Part shown: positions 1 to 6,481 of the stretch, in pieces
How positions within the stretch are numbered: position 1 is the stretch's first letter
How the letters are laid out: each line of letters starts with the position of its first letter
DNA from: Clostridiales bacterium
GTDB lineage: Bacteria > Bacillota > Clostridia > Oscillospirales > CAG-272
Direction of reading: 5' to 3'
Assembly (NCBI GenBank): GCA_012511425.1
Contig: JAAZGC010000233.1
Span: 1 to 6,891, forward strand
Length of the DNA: 6,891 nucleotides
Translations under genes and position numbers: made by a program
Notes under the pieces: model-generated
Database searches by the model: none
What the model saw: the letters and a program-made list of their open reading frames with translations, nothing else
What the model was told of the DNA's origin: nothing

Positions 1-24
1 CATTTTATATTTAAGGCATTTGAC

Positions 25-1404
25 ATGACACACAATAAAAGAATCCCCTTGCTCCCATTTGTTGCACTCACGCTCATTCTCCCTGCGCTGCTTTGCGGCT
101 GTGACAGCTATGTAGCTGCATATGCTCCGCCGGTAACGGCTTATATGGAGGAAACGCTGCCCCAAACCGAAACCCCCGCCGAAACAGAACCGCCGCTGAC
201 GGTTGTCAAAGGCGTCGTCCGCGCCATGACCGCGGATACCGCTTCGATATTTACCAAGGACGGCAAAATTGAGCTGACGCTTTCCGATCCCGCGGTAACG
301 GCGCCCGAATACGGACCGATGTACGGCGCCGAAGCGACGCTCAGTTATGACAATGAGGGCAAGCTCGTCTCCGCCGCAATCGCCGGGGTTGAATACGGCG
401 ATAAGGCATATGCTCTTCTTAAAGCAATGACCGCCGAAGAAAAGGCGGGACAGCTTATCATGGCGTCCCCCGGTCTCAGTTCCGCGCCGGAAGCGCTGAA
501 AAGCTGCCCGATGGGCGGCATCGTGACTTTCGCCGCCGACTTCAAATACGGCACGAAAGACAGCGTCCGCTCGCTTATCGACGCAGCGCAGGCGGCGTCA
601 AAGATACCGCTGATGATCTCCGCCGACGAGGAAGGCGGCACCGTCTGCCGCGTCAGTTATTATTCGGCTTATCGCTCCGACTATTTCCGATCGCCGAGAA
701 CAGTTCTTGCAAACGGCGGGCTTGACGGAGCCAAAGCCGACGCAAAGGAAAAAGCCGAGCTGCTGCTTTCCCTCGGCGTAAACGTCAACCTCGCGCCGGT
801 CTGCGATATATCGGCGGACAAAAACGATTTCATCTACGACCGCTCCCCCGGCGGCGATGCGGAAACGGTATCCGGCTATGTCAGCGCCGTCGTCGAAACA
901 AGCCGCGGCGCGGGATTGGGTTCGGTGTTGAAGCATTTCCCCGGTTACGGTTCGGCGAAGGACACCCACTTTGGCATCGCCTATGACGACCGGCCGATTG
1001 AGCGGTTCCGCGAGTCGGATTTCCTGCCTTTTGCGGCGGGAATCAAAGCCGGCGCAGGCACAGTTATGTATACGCATATTATAATTAACTCAATCGACCC
1101 GGATTATCCCGCGACCCTTTCAAAAGAAGCGCACCGCCTGCTGCGGGAAGAACTCGGCTTTGACGGCCTGGCGATGACCGACGACATGAACATGGGCGCG
1201 ATAACCAAATTCACCGACGGACGCTCCGCCGCCGTCGCCGCGATACTCGCCGGCAACGATATGCTCGCCATCTCCGGCGATTATATGACGGCATATAACG
1301 CGCTCGCCGAAGCCATTAATAACGGCACAATTCCGCAATATCAGCTTGACGGTGCGGTCATGCGGGTGCTTATCTATAAATTCCGCTGCGGGATTATCGA
1401 TTGA
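25..1404 (+). CDS. GH3-family beta-N-acetylhexosaminidase-like lipoprotein (NagZ-like)
   Basis: Predicted extracytoplasmic glycosidase of family GH3, most like NagZ, which removes N-acetylglucosamine from muropeptides or related glycans. Residues 1-26 form a lipoprotein signal: basic start, hydrophobic core, and lipobox LCGC with Cys26 as the predicted lipidated residue (Cys at -2 is unusual). Residues about 35-57 are a Pro/Thr/Glu-rich linker and about 58-122 a small beta-rich module. The barrel follows (about 128-459) with GH3 landmarks: DEEGG at 201-205, APVCD at 257-261, RSPGG at 273-277, KHFPGYG at 303-309, the Asp313-x-His315 dyad typical of NagZ enzymes, and TDDMNMGAI at 385-393, where Asp386 aligns with the catalytic nucleophile. 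There is no second C-terminal GH3 domain. The ATG is chosen because the signal peptide starts there and AAGG lies 8 nt upstream; the frame is open to the left edge, so an upstream start is not formally excluded. GH3 membership is secure; exact substrate is inference. Confidence 0.92.
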   Translation: MTHNKRIPLLPFVALTLILPALLCGCDSYVAAYAPPVTAYMEETLPQTETPAETEPPLTVVKGVVRAMTADTASIFTKDGKIELTLSDPAVTAPEYGPMYGAEATLSYDNEGKLVSAAIAGVEYGDKAYALLKAMTAEEKAGQLIMASPGLSSAPEALKSCPMGGIVTFAADFKYGTKDSVRSLIDAAQAASKIPLMISADEEGGTVCRVSYYSAYRSDYFRSPRTVLANGGLDGAKADAKEKAELLLSLGVNVNLAPVCDISADKNDFIYDRSPGGDAETVSGYVSAVVETSRGAGLGSVLKHFPGYGSAKDTHFGIAYDDRPIERFRESDFLPFAAGIKAGAGTVMYTHIIINSIDPDYPATLSKEAHRLLREELGFDGLAMTDDMNMGAITKFTDGRSAAVAAILAGNDMLAISGDYMTAYNALAEAINNGTIPQYQLDGAVMRVLIYKFRCGIID

Positions 1405-1426
1405 CGCAAAACGGCAAATAATATCG

Positions 1427-1468
1427 AAAAAACGGAAGCGGTTTTTACGGCTTCTGTTTTTGTTTCTT
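1427..1468. terminator. Bidirectional intrinsic terminator after the GH3 gene
   Basis: A 7-bp stem (1433-1439 with 1450-1456, one G-U pair) encloses a 10-nt loop. On the plus strand it is followed by TTTTTGTTTCTT (1457-1468), as expected for a terminator 28 nt past the GH3 stop codon. On the minus strand the same stem is followed by six T (plus-strand A-run 1427-1432), so it could also stop transcription arriving from the right. The stem is short and no intact convergent gene is present, so minus-strand use is inference. Confidence 0.7.
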
Positions 1469-1627
1469 CGGCAGTATGCTCTTTATTCTTCCCAAAATTC
1501 GTCAATGGCGCGGCGGTCGATTTCCATTCATTGACCGAACCGTTCCGGCTTGTTCCGGGTAATACAGGCACAGGTGTGATTGTTTGTCTTAACAATATCA
1601 AATGTTTAACTTTTTACACATTTTATA

Positions 1628-1656
1628 TTGCATAATGCTGTTAAATGGAATATAAT
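1628..1656 (+). promoter_or_regulatory. Possible sigma-A-type promoter in the intergenic region
   Basis: A perfect -10 hexamer TATAAT (1651-1656) lies 17 nt downstream of TTGCAT (1628-1633), a poor -35 match sharing only the TTG start. The region is AT-rich, so chance is a real possibility. The -10 falls inside the beginning of the regulator relic's reading frame (ATG at 1645), so a transcript from here would start near 1663 and could not use that ATG. It may be a remnant or fortuitous. Confidence 0.35.
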
Positions 1657-1874
1657 GAAAGAAAGCTCTTTATCTACCTCGACGCCGCGCTTAAAAGCGC
1701 TTTTCCTTACAACTTATCGGGACGGGCGGCTTGTTGACCGAAGGACGTTCGGTAACCGAAACCGGCGAAATTCTCAAATACAGTTCCATTCATTCCTTCA
1801 GCAAAAGCTTCAAAGCCTGCTTCGGAGACCCGCCGACGAAGTTTTCTGCCTTAAAAACCGGTTTTTCCGAATAA
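1645..1874 (+). pseudogene. Frameshifted relic of an AraC-family regulator (C-terminal helix-turn-helix)
   Basis: Two adjacent frames read like pieces of one protein. Frame one runs from ATG 1645 (MEYNERKLFIYLDAAL...) to a TGA at 1735-1737. The second frame, clearest from 1728, gives LLTEGRSVTETGEIL, then KYSSIHSFSKSFKACFGDPP and a TAA at 1872-1874. The second part follows the consensus of the second HTH of AraC/XylS regulators (LL....SVTEIA...GYSS...FSR.FK..FG..P..F). Loss of one base near 1729-1731 would explain the break, joining ...SGRAA to LLTEGRSV. Codon third positions resemble those of the flanking genes, which supports former coding. An intact AraC protein carries about 100 residues of paired HTHs, usually plus a sensor domain; here only about 75 residues remain and the first HTH is not recognisable. 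No Shine-Dalgarno precedes 1645. A sequencing error could explain the frameshift but not the missing half. Confidence 0.5.
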
Positions 1875-1985
1875 CTTTTTTTAAACCCGCAAAAAATATA
1901 TATCCGTCATTAAAGGATGGGCGGCATAAATCGCCGCACAATTTATTAACCCGGCGTATTATTCGCAAAAACCCCCTCAGGGGAC

Positions 1986-2014
1986 TTGACTTTTTGTATA
2001 AATGTTGATATAAT
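1986..2014 (+). promoter_or_regulatory. Near-consensus sigma-A promoter for the SLH protein gene
   Basis: The -35 hexamer TTGACT (1986-1991, five of six consensus bases) and the perfect -10 TATAAT (2009-2014) are separated by exactly 17 nt. Transcription would start near 2020-2022, leaving an untranslated leader of roughly 150 nt before the ATG at 2169. A strong promoter fits an abundant surface protein. I found no recognisable riboswitch in the leader. Confidence 0.8.
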
Positions 2015-2154
2015 TATAAGGAAACCCTATATAAACTGCCGCAATATGTCTTCTCGGCTTCGGATATTTTTTTCGAAATCATGAAACAAAAAGCATCCCG
2101 GCGGCGTCTAAATTTCACAGTATTGCCTCAAATAGCTTGTTTACATCATAAAAC

Positions 2155-2160
2155 GGAGGA
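2155..2160 (+). promoter_or_regulatory. Shine-Dalgarno site of the SLH protein gene
   Basis: GGAGGA sits 8 nt upstream of the ATG at 2169, an optimal arrangement. It fixes the start of the SLH protein and argues against a start at the out-of-frame ATG at 2081, which has no purine-rich site before it. Confidence 0.85.
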
Positions 2161-2168
2161 ATTTCATT

Positions 2169-5100
2169 ATGAAACAGCGCAATATCCGATCCCGCGTGAC
2201 CGCATGGCTGCTGGCCGTGCTTATGGTCATGGGGGTCATGGTGTTTGCTCCGGTGTCGTCTTTTGCGGCGGAACCGTTCAGCGACATTTCGTCACACTGG
2301 GCAAAAGCAAACATCGAATATTTAGTCAAGAAGCAGATACTCTCCGGTTATCCCGACGGAACTTTCAAACCGGAAAATACCGTCAAAAGAGCCGAGTTCA
2401 TAAAGATGCTCGACGCCACCTTCGGCCTCAATGATACCATAGCCATAAACTACTCCGACGTGAAATCAAGCGACTGGTTCTATCCTTATATCCAGCAGGC
2501 CGCCGCTCAGGGCTATCTGCTCGATTACGGCACCGCGCTTGACCCGGAAGGCAAGCTCACCCGTGAGGAAGCTTCGGCTCTGCTCGCGCGCTATCTCAAC
2601 CTCAGCCCCGACAACAAAGCCGCTCCCGGGACTTTCTCCGACTATATGGCAATTTCAAGCCAGTACCGCGAATACGTGCTTCAGTGCGTCGCCGCGGGGA
2701 TACTGAAGGGCTATGATGACGGCGAATTCAAGCCGCAGAGAACCCTTACCCGCGCCGAAGCGCTCGCTATCCTTTACCGTTCCGCCGGTACAATCTACCG
2801 TACAAGCGCAAACGGCACCGACGCCGATGCGGCTTCCGCAAATGCGTCGGTAACTGCCGGAAATGTCACGATAACCAATGCTTCCAATCAGGGTTCGGTT
2901 TATGTTACCGAGGGCGCTTCTACCGGCACGGTCAAATTCTCCGGCAGCAATATCCGCGGAACTCTTTTCCTCCGCGGCACGGTCAGGCTCGAGCTTGACA
3001 ATACCAAAGTCGAAAACATCGTGGTAATGTCGGCGGATGACCATATCTCCGGCATCACTCTTATGAACAATTCGACAATCGAAAATATCCGCCTCGATTC
3101 CGCAGCTTCGGTTTATATGAACGGCGGAACCGGGATAACCAACATGACCGTTAGCGAACACGCCGAAGGTTCTCTTGTCGACGGCAGCGGCAAGCTTGGG
3201 TCCGTCGATATCAGAGGCGCCAGATTCGTTTCGAATATCATCCCCGTCAACTACAAGATCAGCGGCAATCTGACCGCCACCATCAACGGCGCAGTCGTTA
3301 CCGGCTCCGATGTTTCGACCGACGGTCTTGCCAAGGGAACCAAAGCCGTCATTGACACGACCGGCTCGAGAGATGTGCTCACCCTCACTCCCGATCAGAC
3401 GAGCGTTCTCTTCTATTATTATACAAACACCGCAACCGCTCCGACGGCGGATACTTTCAGCAGCTTTTACAATAATGCGAACTCAACCGTTAAGGGTTAC
3501 AACAACCTTGATGTCGTGAAGCAATTCTCGCTCAATCTTATCTCCAAGTCGGTAGCCGATCAGTATAAATATGTGGTTGTCGCTCTGTTCGTAAACCAGA
3601 AATATTTCACGCCTATCCTTGTACCCCGCGACAGCGGATCAACCGATAACTCTGCCGCCGGTTTCTCGAAAGGCCCGACGGTAACCACAAACTCCTCCAC
3701 CGGATATGACACACTGACCTTCACCACCAATCAGACCGGTTATGTGTTCTACTACTATACCACAAGTAATGCGCCGATTAATTCGGAAACCTTCGTCGCC
3801 AAATGGAATGCCGCAGGCTCGGGCCTCAAGAATCCGACCAACACCGGAATCTCGGCTGTCTCCGGAATCGAGTCGAATCAGACTACCGTATATAACGGCG
3901 GCGCTTCTTCGCAGTATCAGTATGACGCGGTCATGCTCGTGACCGGCAGCGGCAGCAGCGCAAGAAATTATCCCCCCATCATCGTCACCCGCAATGCGGG
4001 CTCCGGAGACGATCACTCCGCCGCCGGCTTCAACTCGGCACCTGTATGGTCGTCTTACAGCGGCAGCGACACTATCAAAGTGTCGACAAAGTTCGCCGGA
4101 ACTCTGCGCTACTATTACACCAACAGCTCACAGGCGCTGACGACGCAGAGTTTTAACGCCTATTACGGCATCGGCACATATTACAACAGCATCACTGTCA
4201 ATGCCGGTGAAAATGCCCAGACTTATCTTACCTATATGACCGGCACCGGCACCACGGCTCAGTCTGTCCGTATAGATACGGCCGCCGCAAACACTGCCGG
4301 TCTGAACTATATCGCACTCCAGCTTAACGACAACCTCGGAAACAGCTATCCTCCGATAGTGATCGCCCGTTCCGAGAGCCCCTCCGGCGGTGCCGGCTTC
4401 TCTGCCGGTCCGACGATTACGGTAAATACGGGCGGCGACTTTATAAACTATACCCCCTCGATGACCGGTATTGTATTCTGGTATTATTCGAAGACTTCCT
4501 CCGGAATCGATGCCTCAAACTTTATGACCGGCTGGTCTTCCGCCAATACAAGCGTCAAAGGCAACACCCAGCAGGTTAACGCAGGTCAGGCTTATAATCA
4601 AAAGACCGCCGACTTCGGCTATGCCGATGGCTATACCTTCATTGTCATCGCAATCCAGTCGGACGGCAAGATTCAGAAACCCGCCATTCTCAACCGCCTC
4701 AACACCAACGCCGGCAGCTACGGCTTCTCGGTGAACCCGGTGGTAATGGTAAGCAATCTGCAGAACGGCGTTGACACGGTATCCTTTACTCCGACATATG
4801 CCGGCATACTTCAATTCTACTATACAAACAACCAGATCGCGCCGAACGACTACACCACTTTCACTTCAAATTATAACACCGCCGCATATAAGGGCACATT
4901 CTCGACCGCCGCAAATCAGGCTGTAACTAATGCGTCAACCGGTATCGTCTCGGCAAATGCCACTGCAAGAGGATTCCAGTATGTAACCTTCATGCTTACA
5001 GGCACCACCGGCACAACTACATATTACTCCCCGATTACAGTCAAGAGAGGCGATCTCGGCAATGTCACCGGTTCAGGCTTTACAACCACTCCCACAGTTA

Positions 5101-6395
5101 TCCCCGGTGCCGCCGGAACAATAACAGATACCTTCAACGCTTTCTCATCGATCAGCGGAACTGTTTACTGGTATTACACCACATCCTCGATGGCTCCTGC
5201 GAATTCCGCTTCTTTCCTCGAGATATACAATAGGACTTCAAGCCCGTTCAGCGGCACTTTTAATGTAAACTCGGTCGGTTACGGCGCGCAAGCAACGTAT
5301 GTAAGGAACTTTGGATTTGTCGCGTTCATGCTTGCTGTGCCGTCCGCTTTAGGCAACACGACATACTATACCCCCGTCGTTGTTCCGAGAACCGGTTCTG
5401 GAGTAGGCACAGGAAACGGAATAACATATGGTCCTTATATAAACCCCGGGCAAACTCAGGACAACGTAAACTTAACAACAGGCTACACGGGAACACTTAA
5501 ATTCTATTATTCGGCGACAAACCCCGGAACCATCGCAGCGACTTTATTTGACAGCAATTACAGCCAGGCCGGTTTATGGGGTTATGCCGGTAACATAAGC
5601 GTTACTGCCAACGCCCCCGTTAATTTTAATATAAATGTTCCGAATAATTCTCTTTCCTATATAGTCTTCATGCTTGAATCGGGCGGAAACAAATATACTC
5701 CTTTCACGGTTCAGCGTACAAGCGGCGGAGGCGGGAATTACACCTCTTACGGCTTCTCCCGAAACCCTACCGTAAGTACTACGACTTCCGGAAGCAGTGT
5801 ATACGATACGATTTCTTTCCAACCGAGTGTTAGCGGTAAAGTCTATTATTATTATTCCAACAACAGCAACGAAACCGATCAGAACATTAAAAGATACGGT
5901 TTGTCTCGTGATGTTAACACTTCTGTCGACACTTTTACGCGTCTTCTTTCGACAAGTGAATCAAGTTGCCGCTATATCTGGTTCATACTCTCCGACGGTG
6001 TCGGTGACTATAAAAAGTATGCAGTCACACGCGACAGCGGCAGCGGAACCACCCCTCCTACTAACCCGGGCATCGGTTTTACAACTGATGAACTTGTGCT
6101 TGGCGATAATAAATATCTCACTGTAAAACCGCAAGCAACCGGTTCGTTGTATTACTACACAACAACTTCATCTACCTCACCAAGCGATTCTGCAGCTTAT
6201 CTGAATAATTTTGAGGGAATAGAAGATCCTCATAAGGGCATCATACCTGTTACCAAGGACGAGACGCATCCAATCGATTTGAGTGAATTTGATAAAGCCA
6301 AAGACAAGTACATTGTATTTATGCTTCTCTCCAGCTCTCCGAGCAAATTCTATACGCAGAAGGCGATACTTATCCCTTATCCCCCTTCTCCGTAA
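2169..6395 (+). CDS. SLH-domain surface protein with nine tandem beta-rich repeats
   Basis: A 1408-residue exported protein. Residues 1-33 are a signal peptide: Arg/Lys start, Met-rich hydrophobic core, predicted cleavage after SSFA (Ala33). Three SLH domains follow (about 37-86, 95-145, 156-207), which in this family bind secondary cell-wall polymer and anchor proteins to the wall. Their TRAE-type motifs read KRAE (73-76), TREE (131-134) and TRAE (194-197). Residues about 225-385 look like a beta-solenoid: short strands alternating with Asn/Gly/Ser turns. Residues 386-1408 are nine copies of a repeat of about 106-123 residues. There is no LPXTG motif or C-terminal membrane segment, so attachment should be through the SLH triplet. 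No catalytic motif is visible. The product is rich in Tyr, Thr, Ser, Asn and Gly, with only two Cys (173, 1267). It has its own promoter and terminator. A structural S-layer, adhesin or glycan-binding role is possible; the function is unknown. Confidence 0.93.
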   Translation: MKQRNIRSRVTAWLLAVLMVMGVMVFAPVSSFAAEPFSDISSHWAKANIEYLVKKQILSGYPDGTFKPENTVKRAEFIKMLDATFGLNDTIAINYSDVKSSDWFYPYIQQAAAQGYLLDYGTALDPEGKLTREEASALLARYLNLSPDNKAAPGTFSDYMAISSQYREYVLQCVAAGILKGYDDGEFKPQRTLTRAEALAILYRSAGTIYRTSANGTDADAASANASVTAGNVTITNASNQGSVYVTEGASTGTVKFSGSNIRGTLFLRGTVRLELDNTKVENIVVMSADDHISGITLMNNSTIENIRLDSAASVYMNGGTGITNMTVSEHAEGSLVDGSGKLGSVDIRGARFVSNIIPVNYKISGNLTATINGAVVTGSDVSTDGLAKGTKAVIDTTGSRDVLTLTPDQTSVLFYYYTNTATAPTADTFSSFYNNANSTVKGYNNLDVVKQFSLNLISKSVADQYKYVVVALFVNQKYFTPILVPRDSGSTDNSAAGFSKGPTVTTNSSTGYDTLTFTTNQTGYVFYYYTTSNAPINSETFVAKWNAAGSGLKNPTNTGISAVSGIESNQTTVYNGGASSQYQYDAVMLVTGSGSSARNYPPIIVTRNAGSGDDHSAAGFNSAPVWSSYSGSDTIKVSTKFAGTLRYYYTNSSQALTTQSFNAYYGIGTYYNSITVNAGENAQTYLTYMTGTGTTAQSVRIDTAAANTAGLNYIALQLNDNLGNSYPPIVIARSESPSGGAGFSAGPTITVNTGGDFINYTPSMTGIVFWYYSKTSSGIDASNFMTGWSSANTSVKGNTQQVNAGQAYNQKTADFGYADGYTFIVIAIQSDGKIQKPAILNRLNTNAGSYGFSVNPVVMVSNLQNGVDTVSFTPTYAGILQFYYTNNQIAPNDYTTFTSNYNTAAYKGTFSTAANQAVTNASTGIVSANATARGFQYVTFMLTGTTGTTTYYSPITVKRGDLGNVTGSGFTTTPTVIPGAAGTITDTFNAFSSISGTVYWYYTTSSMAPANSASFLEIYNRTSSPFSGTFNVNSVGYGAQATYVRNFGFVAFMLAVPSALGNTTYYTPVVVPRTGSGVGTGNGITYGPYINPGQTQDNVNLTTGYTGTLKFYYSATNPGTIAATLFDSNYSQAGLWGYAGNISVTANAPVNFNINVPNNSLSYIVFMLESGGNKYTPFTVQRTSGGGGNYTSYGFSRNPTVSTTTSGSSVYDTISFQPSVSGKVYYYYSNNSNETDQNIKRYGLSRDVNTSVDTFTRLLSTSESSCRYIWFILSDGVGDYKKYAVTRDSGSGTTPPTNPGIGFTTDELVLGDNKYLTVKPQATGSLYYYTTTSSTSPSDSAAYLNNFEGIEDPHKGIIPVTKDETHPIDLSEFDKAKDKYIVFMLLSSSPSKFYTQKAILIPYPPSP
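2277..2789 (+). other. Triple SLH wall-anchoring module (residues 37-207)
   Basis: SLH1 begins FSDISSHWAK and contains GYPDGTFKPE (60-69). SLH2 begins YSDVKSSDWF and has a degenerate central motif (LDPEGKLTREE, 124-134). SLH3 begins FSDYMAISSQ and contains GYDDGEFKPQ (181-190). Three consecutive SLH domains form the three-pronged unit known to bind pyruvylated secondary cell-wall polysaccharide in Gram-positive bacteria. The missing GxxDGxF in SLH2 may mean weaker binding at that site; this last point is inference. Confidence 0.92.
2841..3323 (+). other. Beta-solenoid-like segment (residues about 225-385)
   Basis: The segment between the SLH triplet and the repeat array alternates short hydrophobic strands (VTITNAS, VYVTEG, TVKFSGS, TLFLRG, IVVMSAD, ITLMNNS, IRLDSA, MTVSEHA, VDIRGA) with Gly/Asn/Asp turns at a spacing of about 10-25 residues. 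This is the pattern of a right-handed parallel beta-helix. No catalytic residues of a pectate lyase or similar enzyme are recognisable. It could act as a rigid stalk lifting the repeats from the wall. Fold assignment is by eye. Confidence 0.55.
3324..6392 (+). repeat. Nine tandem divergent protein repeats, about 106-123 residues each
   Basis: Repeat starts by nucleotide: 3324, 3660, 4026, 4395, 4722, 5076, 5418, 5751 and 6075 (residues 386, 498, 620, 743, 852, 970, 1084, 1195, 1303). Each unit opens with GF-S-x-x-P or a variant. It then has a D-T-[IVL]-x-[FV] strand and the hallmark G-x-[VL]-x-[FY]-[YW]-Y-[TS], seen as FYYYTN (415), FYYYTT (527), RYYYTN (647), FWYYSK (770), FYYTN (883), YWYYTT (1000), FYYSA (1112), YYYYSN (1226) and LYYYTT (1327). 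Next come an F...[YW] helix- or loop-like part, a Y-x-[YF]-[IV]-[VA]-[FL]-[ML]-L strand, and a closing Y-x-P-[IV]-x-V-x-R such as YPPIIVTR (601) or YYTPVVVPR (1066). A Gly/Ser-rich linker joins units. The strand pattern suggests an Ig-like or chitobiase-C-terminal-like beta-sandwich, which is inference. DNA-level identity between units is low. Confidence 0.88.
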
Positions 6396-6401
6396 AAACC
6401 C

Positions 6402-6435
6402 GCCGTCCCGCTTCAAAAGCGGGACGGCTTTTTTT
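6402..6435 (+). terminator. Strong intrinsic terminator of the SLH protein gene
   Basis: A perfect 12-bp GC-rich stem (6402-6413 with 6417-6428, loop CAA) is followed by seven T (6429-6435), starting 6 nt after the TAA stop codon at 6393-6395. This is a textbook rho-independent terminator. Confidence 0.95.
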
Positions 6436-6441
6436 ATTATC

Positions 6442-6474
6442 AAAAAAACACAGGCGCGGGAAACCCCGCGCCTG
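6442..6474 (-). terminator. Intrinsic terminator of the convergent rqcH gene
   Basis: A perfect 10-bp stem (6451-6460 with 6465-6474, loop AAAC on the plus strand) is followed on the minus strand by TGTG and then seven T (plus-strand A-run 6442-6448). It lies 7 nt beyond the rqcH stop codon, in the right orientation for that gene. Confidence 0.92.
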
Positions 6475-6481
6475 CCCGATA

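Larger units (their letters stand above)
1469..2168. other. Gene-poor intergenic stretch with degraded coding sequence
   Basis: No intact gene is supported here. From left to right I see: about 150 nt with no plus-strand gene, but with a minus-strand scrap that reads MEIDRRAIDEFWEE then stop (ending near 1490); a promoter-like pair at 1628-1656; an AraC-type helix-turn-helix relic to 1874, which includes a perfect 14-bp palindrome at 1853-1866; about 110 nt with only short hairpins (GCGGC/GCCGC at 1921-1937 and CCCC/GGGG at 1973-1983), neither followed by a T-run; and the promoter and leader of the SLH gene. The mixture of relic reading frames suggests decay of one or more former genes. Confidence 0.6.

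Noticed and set aside
598..1077. A 159-codon minus-strand frame inside the GH3 gene
   Set aside because: It is an antisense shadow of a gene with clear catalytic motifs; GC-rich codon third positions keep the opposite frame open.
1374..1601. A 75-codon minus-strand frame over the GH3 terminator
   Set aside because: It runs through the terminator hairpin and into the GH3 gene, and has no ribosome binding site or known motif.
1..1629. The 11-base string CATTTTATATT occurs at both 1 and 1619 as a possible attachment-site or direct repeat
   Set aside because: It is short and AT-only apart from one C, the flanks do not match, and no integrase or transposase is present.
1737..1753. Inverted repeat ACCGAA-5 nt-TTCGGT as an operator
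   Set aside because: It lies within the regulator relic's coding sequence, is only 6 bp per arm and is not placed relative to a convincing promoter.
1628..2008. A 126-codon plus-strand frame across the regulator relic
   Set aside because: It starts at TTG with no ribosome binding site, gives an Arg/Lys/Phe-rich sequence without family features, and covers the AraC-like frames, which have more natural codon use.
2081..2434. A plus-strand frame starting MKQKASRRRL that overlaps the start of the SLH gene
   Set aside because: It has no Shine-Dalgarno site, lacks any recognisable domain and overlaps the well-supported SLH reading frame; its opening resembles the SLH gene's MKQ start only by chance.
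3639..4016. Minus-strand frames inside the repeat array
   Set aside because: They are Arg/Gly/Ile-rich antisense shadows of repetitive coding sequence, with no start signals.
3324..6392. A CRISPR array or DNA-level tandem repeat
   Set aside because: The repetition is at the protein level, with about 320-370 nt units that differ widely in DNA sequence; no short identical direct repeats with spacers were seen.
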